A DNA stretch of 6,233 bases from Maritimibacter sp. (GCA_020441225.1 JAGRMP010000079.1:1-6233), one strand, 5' to 3'. Positions 1 to 5,374 are shown, counted from the stretch's first letter. Notes: generated by a model not told the origin, from the letters alone. Numbers and translations are program-made.

Positions 1-582
1 ATCCTGCGCCCGCTGATCGAACTGACCAACCTGCAGGTCCTTCAGATCGGGGTCGCGCTTGCCGCTGCCGGGTTCTTCGCGCCGTTCCTGTGGCTGCGCC
101 GGAAGGTATCCGCGCGCAAGCTGGCGATCTGGCGGGCGCTGCCCAATGCGCTCGATCTGTTGCGCGTCTCGGTCGAGGCCGGTCTGGGCTTCGATGCCGC
201 GGTCCTGCGGGTCGCCCGGGAGCTCAAGGACGTCGCGCCGCCGATTGCCGAGGAGTTCACGGTGTTGCTGCTCGAGATCAGGGCGGGCAAGACGCGCGAG
301 CGCGCGCTCAACGATCTGGGCGTGCGAACCGGGGTCGACGAGATCACGTCGTTTGCCAGTGTGGTGATGCAGTCTGCCGAATTCGGCACGCCGCTCACCG
401 AGGCGCTGTCCACCTATGCCGAAGAGATGCGCTACACCCGCGAAATGCTGGCGCAGGAAAAGGCCAACAAGCTGCCGGTCAAGATGTCCGGTGTGCTGGC
501 GGCCTTCATGATGCCCATCCTCCTGGTGATCGCGGCCGGGCCGGTGGTGATCCGGATGGCGGAGATGTTCGGCGCGCAGTGA
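1..582 (+). CDS. tadC: Type II secretion system F family protein, TadC-like (3' part only)
   Basis: The reading frame is open from the first base and ends at TGA 580-582, giving the last 193 residues; the start lies outside the window. GspF/TadC-type proteins form the inner-membrane platform of type II secretion and Tad (Flp) pilus machines and work with the TadA ATPase. Visible here: a hydrophobic segment at about residues 13-32 followed by a basic stretch (LRRKVSARK); a cytoplasmic T2SF domain at about 46-160 with the typical helix 'LPNALDLLRVSVEAGLGFDAA' in the fragment; the family signature AxEKANKLPVKM at 151-162; and a C-terminal membrane helix at about 163-185. The short single T2SF domain with a C-terminal helix fits TadC (or the related TadB) better than the two-domain GspF. 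As the apparent last gene on this strand it probably closes a tad operon. The choice of TadC over TadB is less sure than the family. Confidence 0.92.
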   Translation: MLRPLIELTNLQVLQIGVALAAAGFFAPFLWLRRKVSARKLAIWRALPNALDLLRVSVEAGLGFDAAVLRVARELKDVAPPIAEEFTVLLLEIRAGKTRERALNDLGVRTGVDEITSFASVVMQSAEFGTPLTEALSTYAEEMRYTREMLAQEKANKLPVKMSGVLAAFMMPILLVIAAGPVVIRMAEMFGAQ

Positions 583-608
583 GCCCGCGGGCGCGGTCTG
601 CGGCTCAC
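579..608. terminator. Inverted repeat spanning both stop codons of convergent genes
   Basis: GTGAGCC (579-585) and GGCTCAC (602-608) are perfect 7-bp arms with a 16-nt G/C-rich loop. The left arm contains the TGA of the tadC-like gene, and the right arm contains the stop (TCA on +) of the convergent membrane-protein gene. No T-tract follows on either strand, so a bidirectional intrinsic terminator is an inference from position and symmetry. Confidence 0.4.
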
Positions 609-1084
609 GGCCGGGCGTGGGCCTGCGCGGTCCGGTAGGGGGCCGGCGCATAGGCGAGCGCGCCCACCAGAGTGTCGGCGCGGCGGGCGCGCAGCAGGGC
701 CTGCAGCAGGAAGGCTCCGCCGACGATCAGTGTCGCGTTGAGAAACGGCGAGGTCGTCATCCGGTGGGCGACATCCGGCACCAGCGCCGCGACGCTCGCG
801 AGCGCGATGCGGGTTGCGGTGGTGTGGTACAGGAAGGGTCCGAACCTCGGAACGAAGCGGAAGATCACCGCGGCGGTGAGCCCGATCAGCACGGCATAGA
901 CGAGCCCGGCGACAAGCCAGGGCGGCTGCCCGGCGATGTGACCTGCCGTATGGGCGTAGAACAACGCGCCCGACAGGCCAGAGACAAGCGCGACGGCGGT
1001 CGCGCGGGCCCAATCGCGGTCTCGCAGCCGCGCGGCCGAGAGCGGTTGTCTGGCGTATTCGGGTACGGTGCGTCCGTTTTCCAT
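605..1084 (-). CDS. Small integral membrane protein of unknown function
   Basis: I do not recognise the family. The frame encodes 159 residues from ATG 1084-1082 to the TGA at 607-605. The N-terminus is charged (about residues 1-28, rich in Arg), then come hydrophobic segments at about 28-48, 56-77 and 114-131, with a weaker one near 92-104, so a three- or four-pass inner-membrane protein is likely. The C-terminus is basic and Ala/Pro-rich. Start choice is uncertain. AAAGG directly abuts the ATG, which is too close for a normal ribosome site, and the frame stays open upstream to another ATG at 1135 that also lacks a Shine-Dalgarno. The 1084 start is preferred because the upstream sequence loses hydrophobic and codon-usage character and holds repeats and a palindrome. 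It is convergent with the tadC-like gene, 22 bp away. Coding is supported by the clean alternation of hydrophobic helices and polar loops. Confidence 0.62.
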   Translation of the reverse strand: MENGRTVPEYARQPLSAARLRDRDWARATAVALVSGLSGALFYAHTAGHIAGQPPWLVAGLVYAVLIGLTAAVIFRFVPRFGPFLYHTTATRIALASVAALVPDVAHRMTTSPFLNATLIVGGAFLLQALLRARRADTLVGALAYAPAPYRTAQAHARP

Positions 1085-1093
1085 CCTTTGTGT

Positions 1094-1108
1094 CTGTTTT
1101 GAAAACAG
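1094..1108. promoter_or_regulatory. 15-bp palindrome just upstream of the membrane-protein gene
   Basis: CTGTTTT-G-AAAACAG has perfect 7-bp arms around one central base and lies 9 bp upstream of the proposed ATG at 1084 on the minus strand. The position fits an operator for a dimeric repressor, or a short hairpin in the leader. No regulator is identified. Confidence 0.35.
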
Positions 1109-1214
1109 TACGAAGGGATGGCCGAAATGAGGCATTTTTGTGGCATGCTCCGGCGCGGCTCGCCGCACCGGGTGCCGTCCGTCCGGACCCTGACGCGGGG
1201 GCCGGTACCGGAGA

Positions 1215-1259
1215 GGTTGCCCAGGGAGCGGTTGCCCAGAGAGTGGTTTGCCAAAGGAG
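1215..1259. repeat. Three tandem 15-bp repeats
   Basis: Consecutive units are GGTTGCCCAGGGAGC (1215-1229), GGTTGCCCAGAGAGT (1230-1244) and GGTTTGCCAAAGGAG (1245-1259). The first two differ at two positions and the third is more diverged; a faint fourth unit may start at 1260. The array lies in DNA judged non-coding. Fifteen is a multiple of three, so a protein repeat is possible in principle, but no credible gene covers it. Confidence 0.75.
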
Positions 1260-1343
1260 AGGATTGAAAAGGGGGCGTCGTTGCCCTGGACGTCGTGCGT
1301 GCGCAGTCCGGTCCTTGGCGGCAGCGGCGGCGGCGACACCGCG

Positions 1344-1379
1344 CTGCGGGGGCCGGCCCGATACGGTACGACCCCGCAG
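1344..1379. other. GC-rich hairpin in the hisN downstream region
   Basis: CTGCGGGG (1344-1351) and CCCCGCAG (1372-1379) can form a perfect 8-bp stem with a 20-nt loop. It lies about 115 bp past the hisN stop on the minus strand. There is no following T-run in either direction, so a terminator role is uncertain; in DNA this rich in G+C, chance is a real alternative. Confidence 0.3.
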
Positions 1380-1493
1380 GGCCTTCCACCGCGCGAGGTC
1401 GCTTCTCTGGAGCGGGGTCGGGCCGCGGGCAGGCGCCCGCATCCGGTTCCGCGCGACCATGATGGCAGACAAGGGTTAACGGGCGGTTACCGC

Positions 1494-2309
1494 TCAGCCG
1501 TTTTCTGCGGCGTTCGAGAGGATTTCCAATGCCGCGGCGTGGATCTGGGCATTGGCGGCGGCGACGACCCGTCCGCCGTCCTGCGCCGGCTCGCCGCGCC
1601 AGCCGGTGACGATCCCGCCCGCGGCCTGGATCACGGCCATCGGCCCCTGGATGTCGTAGGGCGCAAGCCCGGCCTCGACGACGAGGTCGACCTGGCCGAC
1701 CGCGACCAGCGCGTAGGAGTAACAGTCGAGCCCGTAGCGGGTGAGCCTGGTCCGCGCCGACAGCGCCTCGAAGGCGGTGCGCTCCGCCGCCGTGCCGACC
1801 TCGGGGAAGGTGGTGAACAGGATCGCTTCGTCGAGCGGGCGTGGGGGCCGGGTCGCGAGGGCGTGCCGGCCCTGCGGCCCGACGACCTCGGCCGTGCCGA
1901 AACCACCGATGAAGCGCTCCCCGATGAAGGGCTGGTCGACCACGCCGAGCTGCGGACCGTCCGCGTCGCCGACGGCGATCAGCACGCCCCAGGTGGGCGT
2001 GCCGGCGAGGAAGGCGCGGGTGCCGTCGACCGGGTCGAGCACCCATCTCAGCCCGGAGGTGCCCGCCTGCACCCCGTATTCTTCGCCGTAGATCGCATCG
2101 TCCGGCCGGCGCGCGGCCAGCACCGCGCGCATCGCCCGCTCGGCCTCGCGGTCGGCGGCAGTGACCGGGTCGAACCCCCGGTCGAGCTTGTTGTCGGCGG
2201 CGAGGCCCGGCGTGCGAAAATGGCGCAGCGTCGCCGCACGCGCGGCATCCGCGAGCGCGTGCGCCGTGGCGATGAGGTCGTTCTGAACCTGCGGATCTGC
2301 GATGCTCAT
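1494..2309 (-). CDS. hisN: Histidinol-phosphatase, inositol-monophosphatase family (HisN)
   Basis: The product (271 residues) belongs to the Mg2+-dependent inositol-monophosphatase superfamily and most resembles the HisN branch, which hydrolyses L-histidinol phosphate to histidinol and phosphate in cytoplasmic histidine synthesis. Visible signatures: DPVTAAD at 47-53, the metal-binding GEE at 75-77, WVLDPVDGT at 89-97 with metal-binding Asp92 and Asp95, and the second family motif PYDIQGP...AGG with Asp219 and AGG at 230-232. The HisN-like segment CYSYALVAVGQVDLVVEAGL precedes Asp219. All expected metal ligands are present, so the enzyme should be active. ATG 2309-2307 is chosen, with a G-rich stretch a few bases upstream; a GTG at 2330 would add seven residues not expected from the family. 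The PraR-like regulator gene ends 51 bp upstream on the same strand, so co-transcription is possible. A broader inositol-phosphatase activity cannot be excluded. Confidence 0.9.
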   Translation of the reverse strand: MSIADPQVQNDLIATAHALADAARAATLRHFRTPGLAADNKLDRGFDPVTAADREAERAMRAVLAARRPDDAIYGEEYGVQAGTSGLRWVLDPVDGTRAFLAGTPTWGVLIAVGDADGPQLGVVDQPFIGERFIGGFGTAEVVGPQGRHALATRPPRPLDEAILFTTFPEVGTAAERTAFEALSARTRLTRYGLDCYSYALVAVGQVDLVVEAGLAPYDIQGPMAVIQAAGGIVTGWRGEPAQDGGRVVAAANAQIHAAALEILSNAAENG

Positions 2310-2360
2310 GGGTCCCCCCGGAGACGTCACCCCCGGCGGTAGCCAAAGCGGTTCAGCGCG

Positions 2361-2726
2361 TCAAGCGGCGTCCGAGAGCACGCGGGCCAGTTCGAACAGG
2401 CGGCGGCGCTGGTTTTCCGGGATGGCGTAGTAGGAACGGACCAGTTCCAACGCTTCCTTGTCGGCAAGGATGTCGCCCGGAAGCGTGGTGTCGGCCGGTT
2501 TCGCCCCGGCTTCGAGCCCCTCGAAGAAAAAGTCGACAGGCACGGACAGCGCTTCGGAGATATCCCAAAGCCGCGATGCGCTGACCCGGTTCATGCCGGT
2601 TTCGTATTTCTGGATCTGCTGAAACTTGATGCCGACTTTCTCGGCGAGTTGTTGCTGAGTCATTCCGACCATCCATCGGCGATGGCGGATACGTTTCCCA
2701 ACGTGGACATCCACAGGGTGTTTCAT
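2361..2726 (-). CDS. PraR-like XRE-family helix-turn-helix transcriptional regulator
   Basis: This 121-residue cytoplasmic DNA-binding protein has an HTH_3/Cro-CI domain at about residues 11-66: GKRIRHRRWMVGMTQQQLAEK, then recognition helix IKFQQIQKYETG and the typical tail NRVSASRLWDISEAL. The continuation VPVDFFFEGLE (62-72) and a C-terminal helical region (about 87-118) match alphaproteobacterial PraR-type regulators; PraR controls surface attachment, biofilm and symbiosis genes in rhizobia. The length is normal for the group. ATG 2726-2724 is preceded by AGGAG with 6-nt spacing, which decides the start over an upstream frame extension to 2783. A 6-bp-arm inverted repeat about 70 bp upstream (2797-2817) is a candidate autoregulatory site. 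hisN follows 51 bp downstream. The family call is firm; orthology to PraR and the target genes are inference. Confidence 0.9.
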   Translation of the reverse strand: MKHPVDVHVGKRIRHRRWMVGMTQQQLAEKVGIKFQQIQKYETGMNRVSASRLWDISEALSVPVDFFFEGLEAGAKPADTTLPGDILADKEALELVRSYYAIPENQRRRLFELARVLSDAA

Positions 2727-2796
2727 TCGACTCTCCTCATACGGACAAACAACGGCACCAGACACTACAAACGAGCAACACATAACAACCTGTCTT

Positions 2797-2817
2797 TTTG
2801 GTCATTTTTTTACCAAA
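2797..2817. promoter_or_regulatory. Inverted repeat, possible operator of the XRE regulator
   Basis: TTTGGT (2797-2802) and ACCAAA (2812-2817) are perfect 6-bp arms around a T-rich 9-nt centre. The spacing of about 15 bp between arm starts fits a dimeric HTH protein contacting successive major grooves. It lies about 70 bp upstream of the XRE start, within promoter distance. Binding by that regulator is inferred only from location. Confidence 0.4.
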
Positions 2818-2884
2818 TGGAAAAAACGATTGAAAAACAGAGAGTTGCGAGATTATCCTATGGAATTTCCGGTTCGCGCCGGGA

Positions 2885-2901
2885 ATCTCGATTCGCGAGA
2901 T
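2885..2901. repeat. 17-bp inverted repeat containing a GANTC site
   Basis: ATCTCG (2885-2890) and CGAGAT (2896-2901) flank a 5-nt centre. One GANTC site overlaps the left arm (2883-2887) and another spans the centre (2890-2894), so any protein bound here would be sensitive to adenine methylation. GCGAGATCAT at 2895-2904 also resembles GCGAGATTAT at 2847-2856 (9 of 10 bases). Confidence 0.4.
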
Positions 2902-3072
2902 CATACCCGTAAAACGGTATTACCACAAACAATTGCAAAATGCGAATTCTGCCTCCCGAACCATTCCTGATTCCCTTATAGCGTGTATTTCGCCGGGTTG
3001 TGGTTCTGGCTGCCGGTTCTGCTCGCCAAGACCGCCCCCTGCCATTATGGTCCCGGGGATCGGGGGAGCCAA

Positions 3073-4035
3073 ATGCAAGCTTTTCAATCGGTGGACCGGG
3101 CGACCCCGCCCGCATTTCGGGACGTTAGCGCAGCTTCCCCGGAGGCGGGGGAATTGCGCATCGAAATTGCCGCCTGCGGGCTGAATTTCGCCGATCTGCT
3201 CATGGCAGAGGGCCGGTATCAAGATACCCCGCCGGTGCCTTTCACCCTCGGTCTGGAGTTCGCCGGCACCGTCGTGGAGCATGGCGACGGGGTCGCAACG
3301 CCGCCGATCGGCGCCCGGGTTGCCGTCGTCGCCGGGCAGGGCGGGCTTGCGACCAGCGCCTGCGTGCCTGCCGCGCGCTGCGTGGCGATCCCGGAGACGA
3401 TGTCCTTTGCCGAAGCGGCCGGCTTCCAGATTGCCTACGGCACCAGCCATCTCGGCCTCAAGGGCCGGGCCCGGCTGGTCGCGGGCGAAACCCTGCTGGT
3501 GCTCGGCGCGGCCGGCGGGGTCGGCCTGACCGCGGTCGAGGTCGGCAAGCGCCTGGGCGCCCAGGTCATCGCGGTTGCCCGCGGCGCGGAGAAACTGGCC
3601 GTCTGCGAAGCGGCGGGGGCCGATCACCTGATCGACAGCGAGACCGAGGACCTGCGCGACGCCGTCAAGGCGCTGGGCGGGGCCGACGTGGTCTACGACC
3701 CGGTGGGAGGCGCGCAGTTTACCGCGGCGCTGCGGGCCACCAACCCCGGCGGGCGGATCCTGGTCGTCGGCTTCGCCAGCGGCGACGTGCCGCAGATTCC
3801 GGCGAATCATCTGCTGGTCAAGAATGTCGACATCCTCGGCTATTGGTGGGGCGGCTACGTGAAGTTCCGGCCCGACGCGCTGCACGCCAGCATGGCCGAG
3901 TTGTTCGACTGGTACGGGGCCGGATTGCTGAAGCCGCATGTCAGCCACGAGATCCCGCTGGCCCGGGTCGAAGAGGCGTTCGAGCTGCTGCGGGCGCGCA
4001 AATCGACCGGCAAGGTCGTGGTGACGATGGGCTGA
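3073..4035 (+). CDS. NAD(P)H:quinone oxidoreductase family protein (zinc-independent MDR)
   Basis: The 320-residue product is a medium-chain dehydrogenase/reductase of the quinone-oxidoreductase (QOR/zeta-crystallin) type, cytosolic, expected to use NADPH to reduce quinones or activated double bonds. An N-terminal GroES-like domain (about 25-110) carries ACGLNFADLLMAEGRYQ (34-50) and LGLEFAGTV (59-67). A Rossmann domain (about 120-255) carries the nucleotide motif GAAGGVG at 145-151 and ADVVYDPVGG at 204-213. The catalytic and structural zinc Cys/His pattern of alcohol dehydrogenases is absent, as is normal for QOR. The C-terminus STGKVVVTMG is typical, and the length matches the family. ATG 3073 follows GGGGGAG with short spacing; the frame stays open back to a GTG at 2983, but that 30-residue extension lacks a good ribosome site and is not family-like. 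It is divergent from the XRE gene. The true substrate cannot be read from sequence. Confidence 0.9.
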   Translation: MQAFQSVDRATPPAFRDVSAASPEAGELRIEIAACGLNFADLLMAEGRYQDTPPVPFTLGLEFAGTVVEHGDGVATPPIGARVAVVAGQGGLATSACVPAARCVAIPETMSFAEAAGFQIAYGTSHLGLKGRARLVAGETLLVLGAAGGVGLTAVEVGKRLGAQVIAVARGAEKLAVCEAAGADHLIDSETEDLRDAVKALGGADVVYDPVGGAQFTAALRATNPGGRILVVGFASGDVPQIPANHLLVKNVDILGYWWGGYVKFRPDALHASMAELFDWYGAGLLKPHVSHEIPLARVEEAFELLRARKSTGKVVVTMG

Positions 4036-4041
4036 GCGCAC

Positions 4042-4076
4042 GGTCCCGGCGCCGGATTTCCCGGGAAACCGGGACC
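4042..4076. terminator. Nested palindromes between convergent genes
   Basis: GGTCCCGG (4042-4049) and CCGGGACC (4069-4076) form perfect 8-bp arms, and the loop itself contains the perfect 12-bp palindrome TTTCCCGGGAAA (4057-4068). The structure starts 7 bp after the oxidoreductase stop. It lacks a T-tract, so it is at best a non-canonical or bidirectional terminator; an alternative stem through the inner palindrome is also possible. Confidence 0.4.
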
Positions 4077-4155
4077 CGTGGGGCAACGTTCGCCGGGGGC
4101 CTTCCGCCGCCTTCGCGGCTGCGCCTGGTTCGGTGCGCTGCAAGGGTTGCCACGC

Positions 4156-4181
4156 GACTTGCCCGCGAGACTTGCCCGCGG
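4156..4181. repeat. 13-bp tandem duplication downstream of the LysR gene
   Basis: GACTTGCCCGCGA (4156-4168) is followed at once by GACTTGCCCGCGG (4169-4181), matching at 12 of 13 positions. It lies 16 bp past the LysR stop codon on the minus strand, in intergenic DNA. It looks like a small slippage duplication. Confidence 0.7.
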
Positions 4182-4197
4182 GAGCCACCCGGGGCGT

Positions 4198-5049
4198 TCA
4201 CCCGGAATAGGCCTCGCACAGCAGTGCCACCAGCGCCTGTTCGGCCTCGCCGCGTAACGTGTCGGCGACGTAGAGGTTGATCCGCGTCACCCCGAGCTCC
4301 GGCAGCGCGCCGCCGTGGTCGATCCGCTCCATGACCGCGGGTACGGTGCCCTCGGGGACCGCGTGGATCGCCAGGTCGGCCGAAACCGAGGCCTCGATCG
4401 TGCGGCTCATTTCCGAGGTCACCGCCATCTCCCAGGGCACGTCCGCCGCGTCGAGCGCCGCCTCGACACCGGCGCGGAAGATGTTGCGGCGTTCGAAGGC
4501 GAGCCGCAGCGGCCGGGTGCGCCAGGCAGTGCCGCCGATCGCGCCCACCCAGATGAGCGGCACCGTCGCGAGCGTGCGGCCGCCGGCCTGAACCTCGTCT
4601 TCGGTGGTCAGGATGATGTCGGCCTCGCCGCGCGCGAACATCCGTTTGAGCGCCTCGGTATAGGAGGAGACCAGGGTCACCTTCATCCGGGGATATTCTG
4701 CGTGAAACCGCTGCAGCACCGGCGGCAGCGCCGGGTAGACCACGTCATGCGGCACCCCGAGCACCACTTCGCCCTCGAAGGCCGCGGAGGTGAAACGCGA
4801 CCAGACCTCGTCGTTGAGCGCGAGGATCCGGCGGGCGTAGCCGAGCAGCTTCTCGCCATCCGCGGTCAGGACCACGCCGCGGCCGGCGCGTTCGAACAAT
4901 TGCCGCCCGAGCGCCTCTTCGAGGCGTTTGAGCTGCATCGACACCGCCGATTGCGTGAGGTGCAACAGCCCGGCGGCCCGGGTGACGCCACCCGCTTCAG
5001 CCACCGTCGCGAAGGCGCGCAGGGCGGTCATGTCCAGGTTTCTCGACAC
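4198..5049 (-). CDS. LysR-family transcriptional regulator
   Basis: The 283-residue product has the LysR layout. A winged helix-turn-helix lies at about residues 7-66, with LRAFATVAEAGGVTRAAGLL then LTQSAVSMQLKRLEEALGRQLFER. After a linker helix (about 66-90) comes a periplasmic-binding-like effector domain (about 92-280) starting EVVLGVPHDVVYPALPPVL. Such proteins act as tetramers that bind T-N11-A boxes and often control themselves and a divergent gene. The start is GTG 5049-5047, supported by AGGT seven bases upstream; the internal ATG at 5031 has no ribosome site and would remove only six residues. The gene is divergent from the DUF1127 gene (121 bp apart), with a 19-bp A/T inverted repeat at 5073-5091 as the obvious operator. 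The length is slightly short but within family range. The effector is unknown. Confidence 0.95.
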   Translation of the reverse strand: MSRNLDMTALRAFATVAEAGGVTRAAGLLHLTQSAVSMQLKRLEEALGRQLFERAGRGVVLTADGEKLLGYARRILALNDEVWSRFTSAAFEGEVVLGVPHDVVYPALPPVLQRFHAEYPRMKVTLVSSYTEALKRMFARGEADIILTTEDEVQAGGRTLATVPLIWVGAIGGTAWRTRPLRLAFERRNIFRAGVEAALDAADVPWEMAVTSEMSRTIEASVSADLAIHAVPEGTVPAVMERIDHGGALPELGVTRINLYVADTLRGEAEQALVALLCEAYSG

Positions 5050-5067
5050 ATCAATACCTGTGATGCA

Positions 5068-5095
5068 TTAACTAAAAATCATTCATTTTTATTAT
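5068..5095 (+). promoter_or_regulatory. Putative sigma-70 promoter of the DUF1127 gene
   Basis: TTAACT (5068-5073; four of six bases of TTGACA) and TATTAT (5090-5095; five of six of TATAAT) are separated by 16 bp. The predicted transcript would start near 5102, giving a leader of about 70 nt. The spacer is almost wholly occupied by the inverted repeat at 5073-5091. Confidence 0.45.
5073..5091. promoter_or_regulatory. Candidate LysR operator (A/T inverted repeat)
   Basis: TAAAAAT-CATTC-ATTTTTA has perfect 7-bp arms and a 5-bp centre and contains several T-N11-A registers, the loose LysR consensus. It lies 23 bp upstream of the lysR GTG and between the -35 and -10 candidates of the divergent gene, so one bound regulator could control both directions. 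Confidence 0.6.
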
Positions 5096-5170
5096 GATCG
5101 AGAAAGGGGTAATGTCAATCCCGAGGGGGCACCTCACGTGTGACAACCCGAATGAGGCATGGAGATACAA

Positions 5171-5374
5171 ATGCACGCGACGAGCGCCAATCACAGCCAC
5201 AGCCAAATGGTCGGCCATGAGTTCCACCCGGTGAAATGGGTGCTGAATGCCCTGGCCACACGCCATCAGCGGATGCGGCTCGACGAGCTTGACGACCACC
5301 TGCTGCGCGATATCGGCGTCGACCGGGTGACCGCACGCAAGGAATCCGAGCGGCCGTTCTGGGATCTGCCGTGA
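5171..5374 (+). CDS. DUF1127 domain-containing small protein
   Basis: The 67-residue product ends with the DUF1127 core, RMRLDELDDHLLRDIGVDRVTARKESERPFWD at about residues 35-65 (given in part: LDELDDHLLRDIGVD at 38-52). Short DUF1127 proteins are widespread in alphaproteobacteria; some affect phosphate uptake, RNA turnover and stress responses, and the Rhodobacter sphaeroides member CcaF1 is RNA-binding and co-transcribed with CcsR small RNAs. ATG 5171 follows GGAG with 6-nt spacing. An in-frame ATG at 5159 would add four residues but has a GAGG only one base away, so 5171 is preferred. The N-terminal 20 residues hold five histidines (positions 2, 8, 10, 16, 19), which is unusual for so short a tail. 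The gene is divergent from lysR and 150 bp upstream of the Bax-inhibitor gene. Its exact function is unknown. Confidence 0.9.
   Translation: MHATSANHSHSQMVGHEFHPVKWVLNALATRHQRMRLDELDDHLLRDIGVDRVTARKESERPFWDLP

Larger units (their letters stand above)
1085..1493. other. Intergenic stretch with no convincing gene
   Basis: The 409 bp between hisN and the small membrane-protein gene hold no reading frame with believable protein character on either strand; the open frames that cross it are Arg/Ala/Pro-rich, as expected by chance in high-G+C DNA. It contains a 15-bp palindrome beside the membrane-protein start, a three-copy 15-bp repeat and an 8-bp-stem hairpin, each listed separately. I see no tRNA-like cloverleaf and no clear sigma-70 promoter. 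It is long for such a genome, so an undetected small RNA or a decayed gene is possible. Confidence 0.5.
2727..3072. promoter_or_regulatory. Divergent, A/T-richer control region between the XRE and oxidoreductase genes
   Basis: The 346 bp between divergent genes are visibly richer in A/T than the flanks, especially 2727-2990, which suits promoters for both. They contain inverted repeats at 2797-2817 and 2885-2901, a near-palindrome at 2931-2948 (AATTGCA-aaa-TGC-g-AATT), a 10-bp near-repeat (2847-2856 and 2895-2904) and four GANTC sites. A TTATAG (2976-2981) is a weak -10 candidate toward the oxidoreductase, without a good -35. A 31-codon frame starting at 2817 has no ribosome site and is not called. 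Confidence 0.6.

Noticed and set aside
432..1472. A 346-codon minus-strand frame crossing the membrane gene and part of tadC
   Set aside because: It conflicts with two better-supported genes and has shadow-type composition.
1090..1479. Plus-strand frame in the gap between hisN and the membrane gene
   Set aside because: Arg/Ala-rich without domain or membrane features, with a GTG start and no convincing ribosome site.
1085..1493. tRNA or other known structured RNA in the gene-free stretch
   Set aside because: No T-loop-like GTTCRANYC with matching acceptor arms and no other recognised RNA motif on either strand.
1248..2342. A 364-codon plus-strand frame antisense to all of hisN
   Set aside because: It mirrors hisN codon bias, has biased low-complexity Gly/Arg/Asp content and no ribosome site; no sign of a true antisense gene.
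886..2346. A 486-codon minus-strand frame overlapping hisN
   Set aside because: It is out of frame with hisN, whose motifs are intact, and is Arg/Gly/Ala/Pro-rich with no recognisable domain: a shadow frame of high-G+C coding DNA.
2817..2912. 31-codon plus-strand small ORF in the divergent control region
   Set aside because: No Shine-Dalgarno and no recognisable features; it lies among inverted repeats and promoter-like A/T-rich sequence.
2983..3072. 30-residue N-terminal extension of the oxidoreductase from a GTG
   Set aside because: The hydrophobic extension could pass for a signal sequence, but the family is cytosolic, its N-terminus aligns with ATG 3073, and the good ribosome site is directly before 3073.
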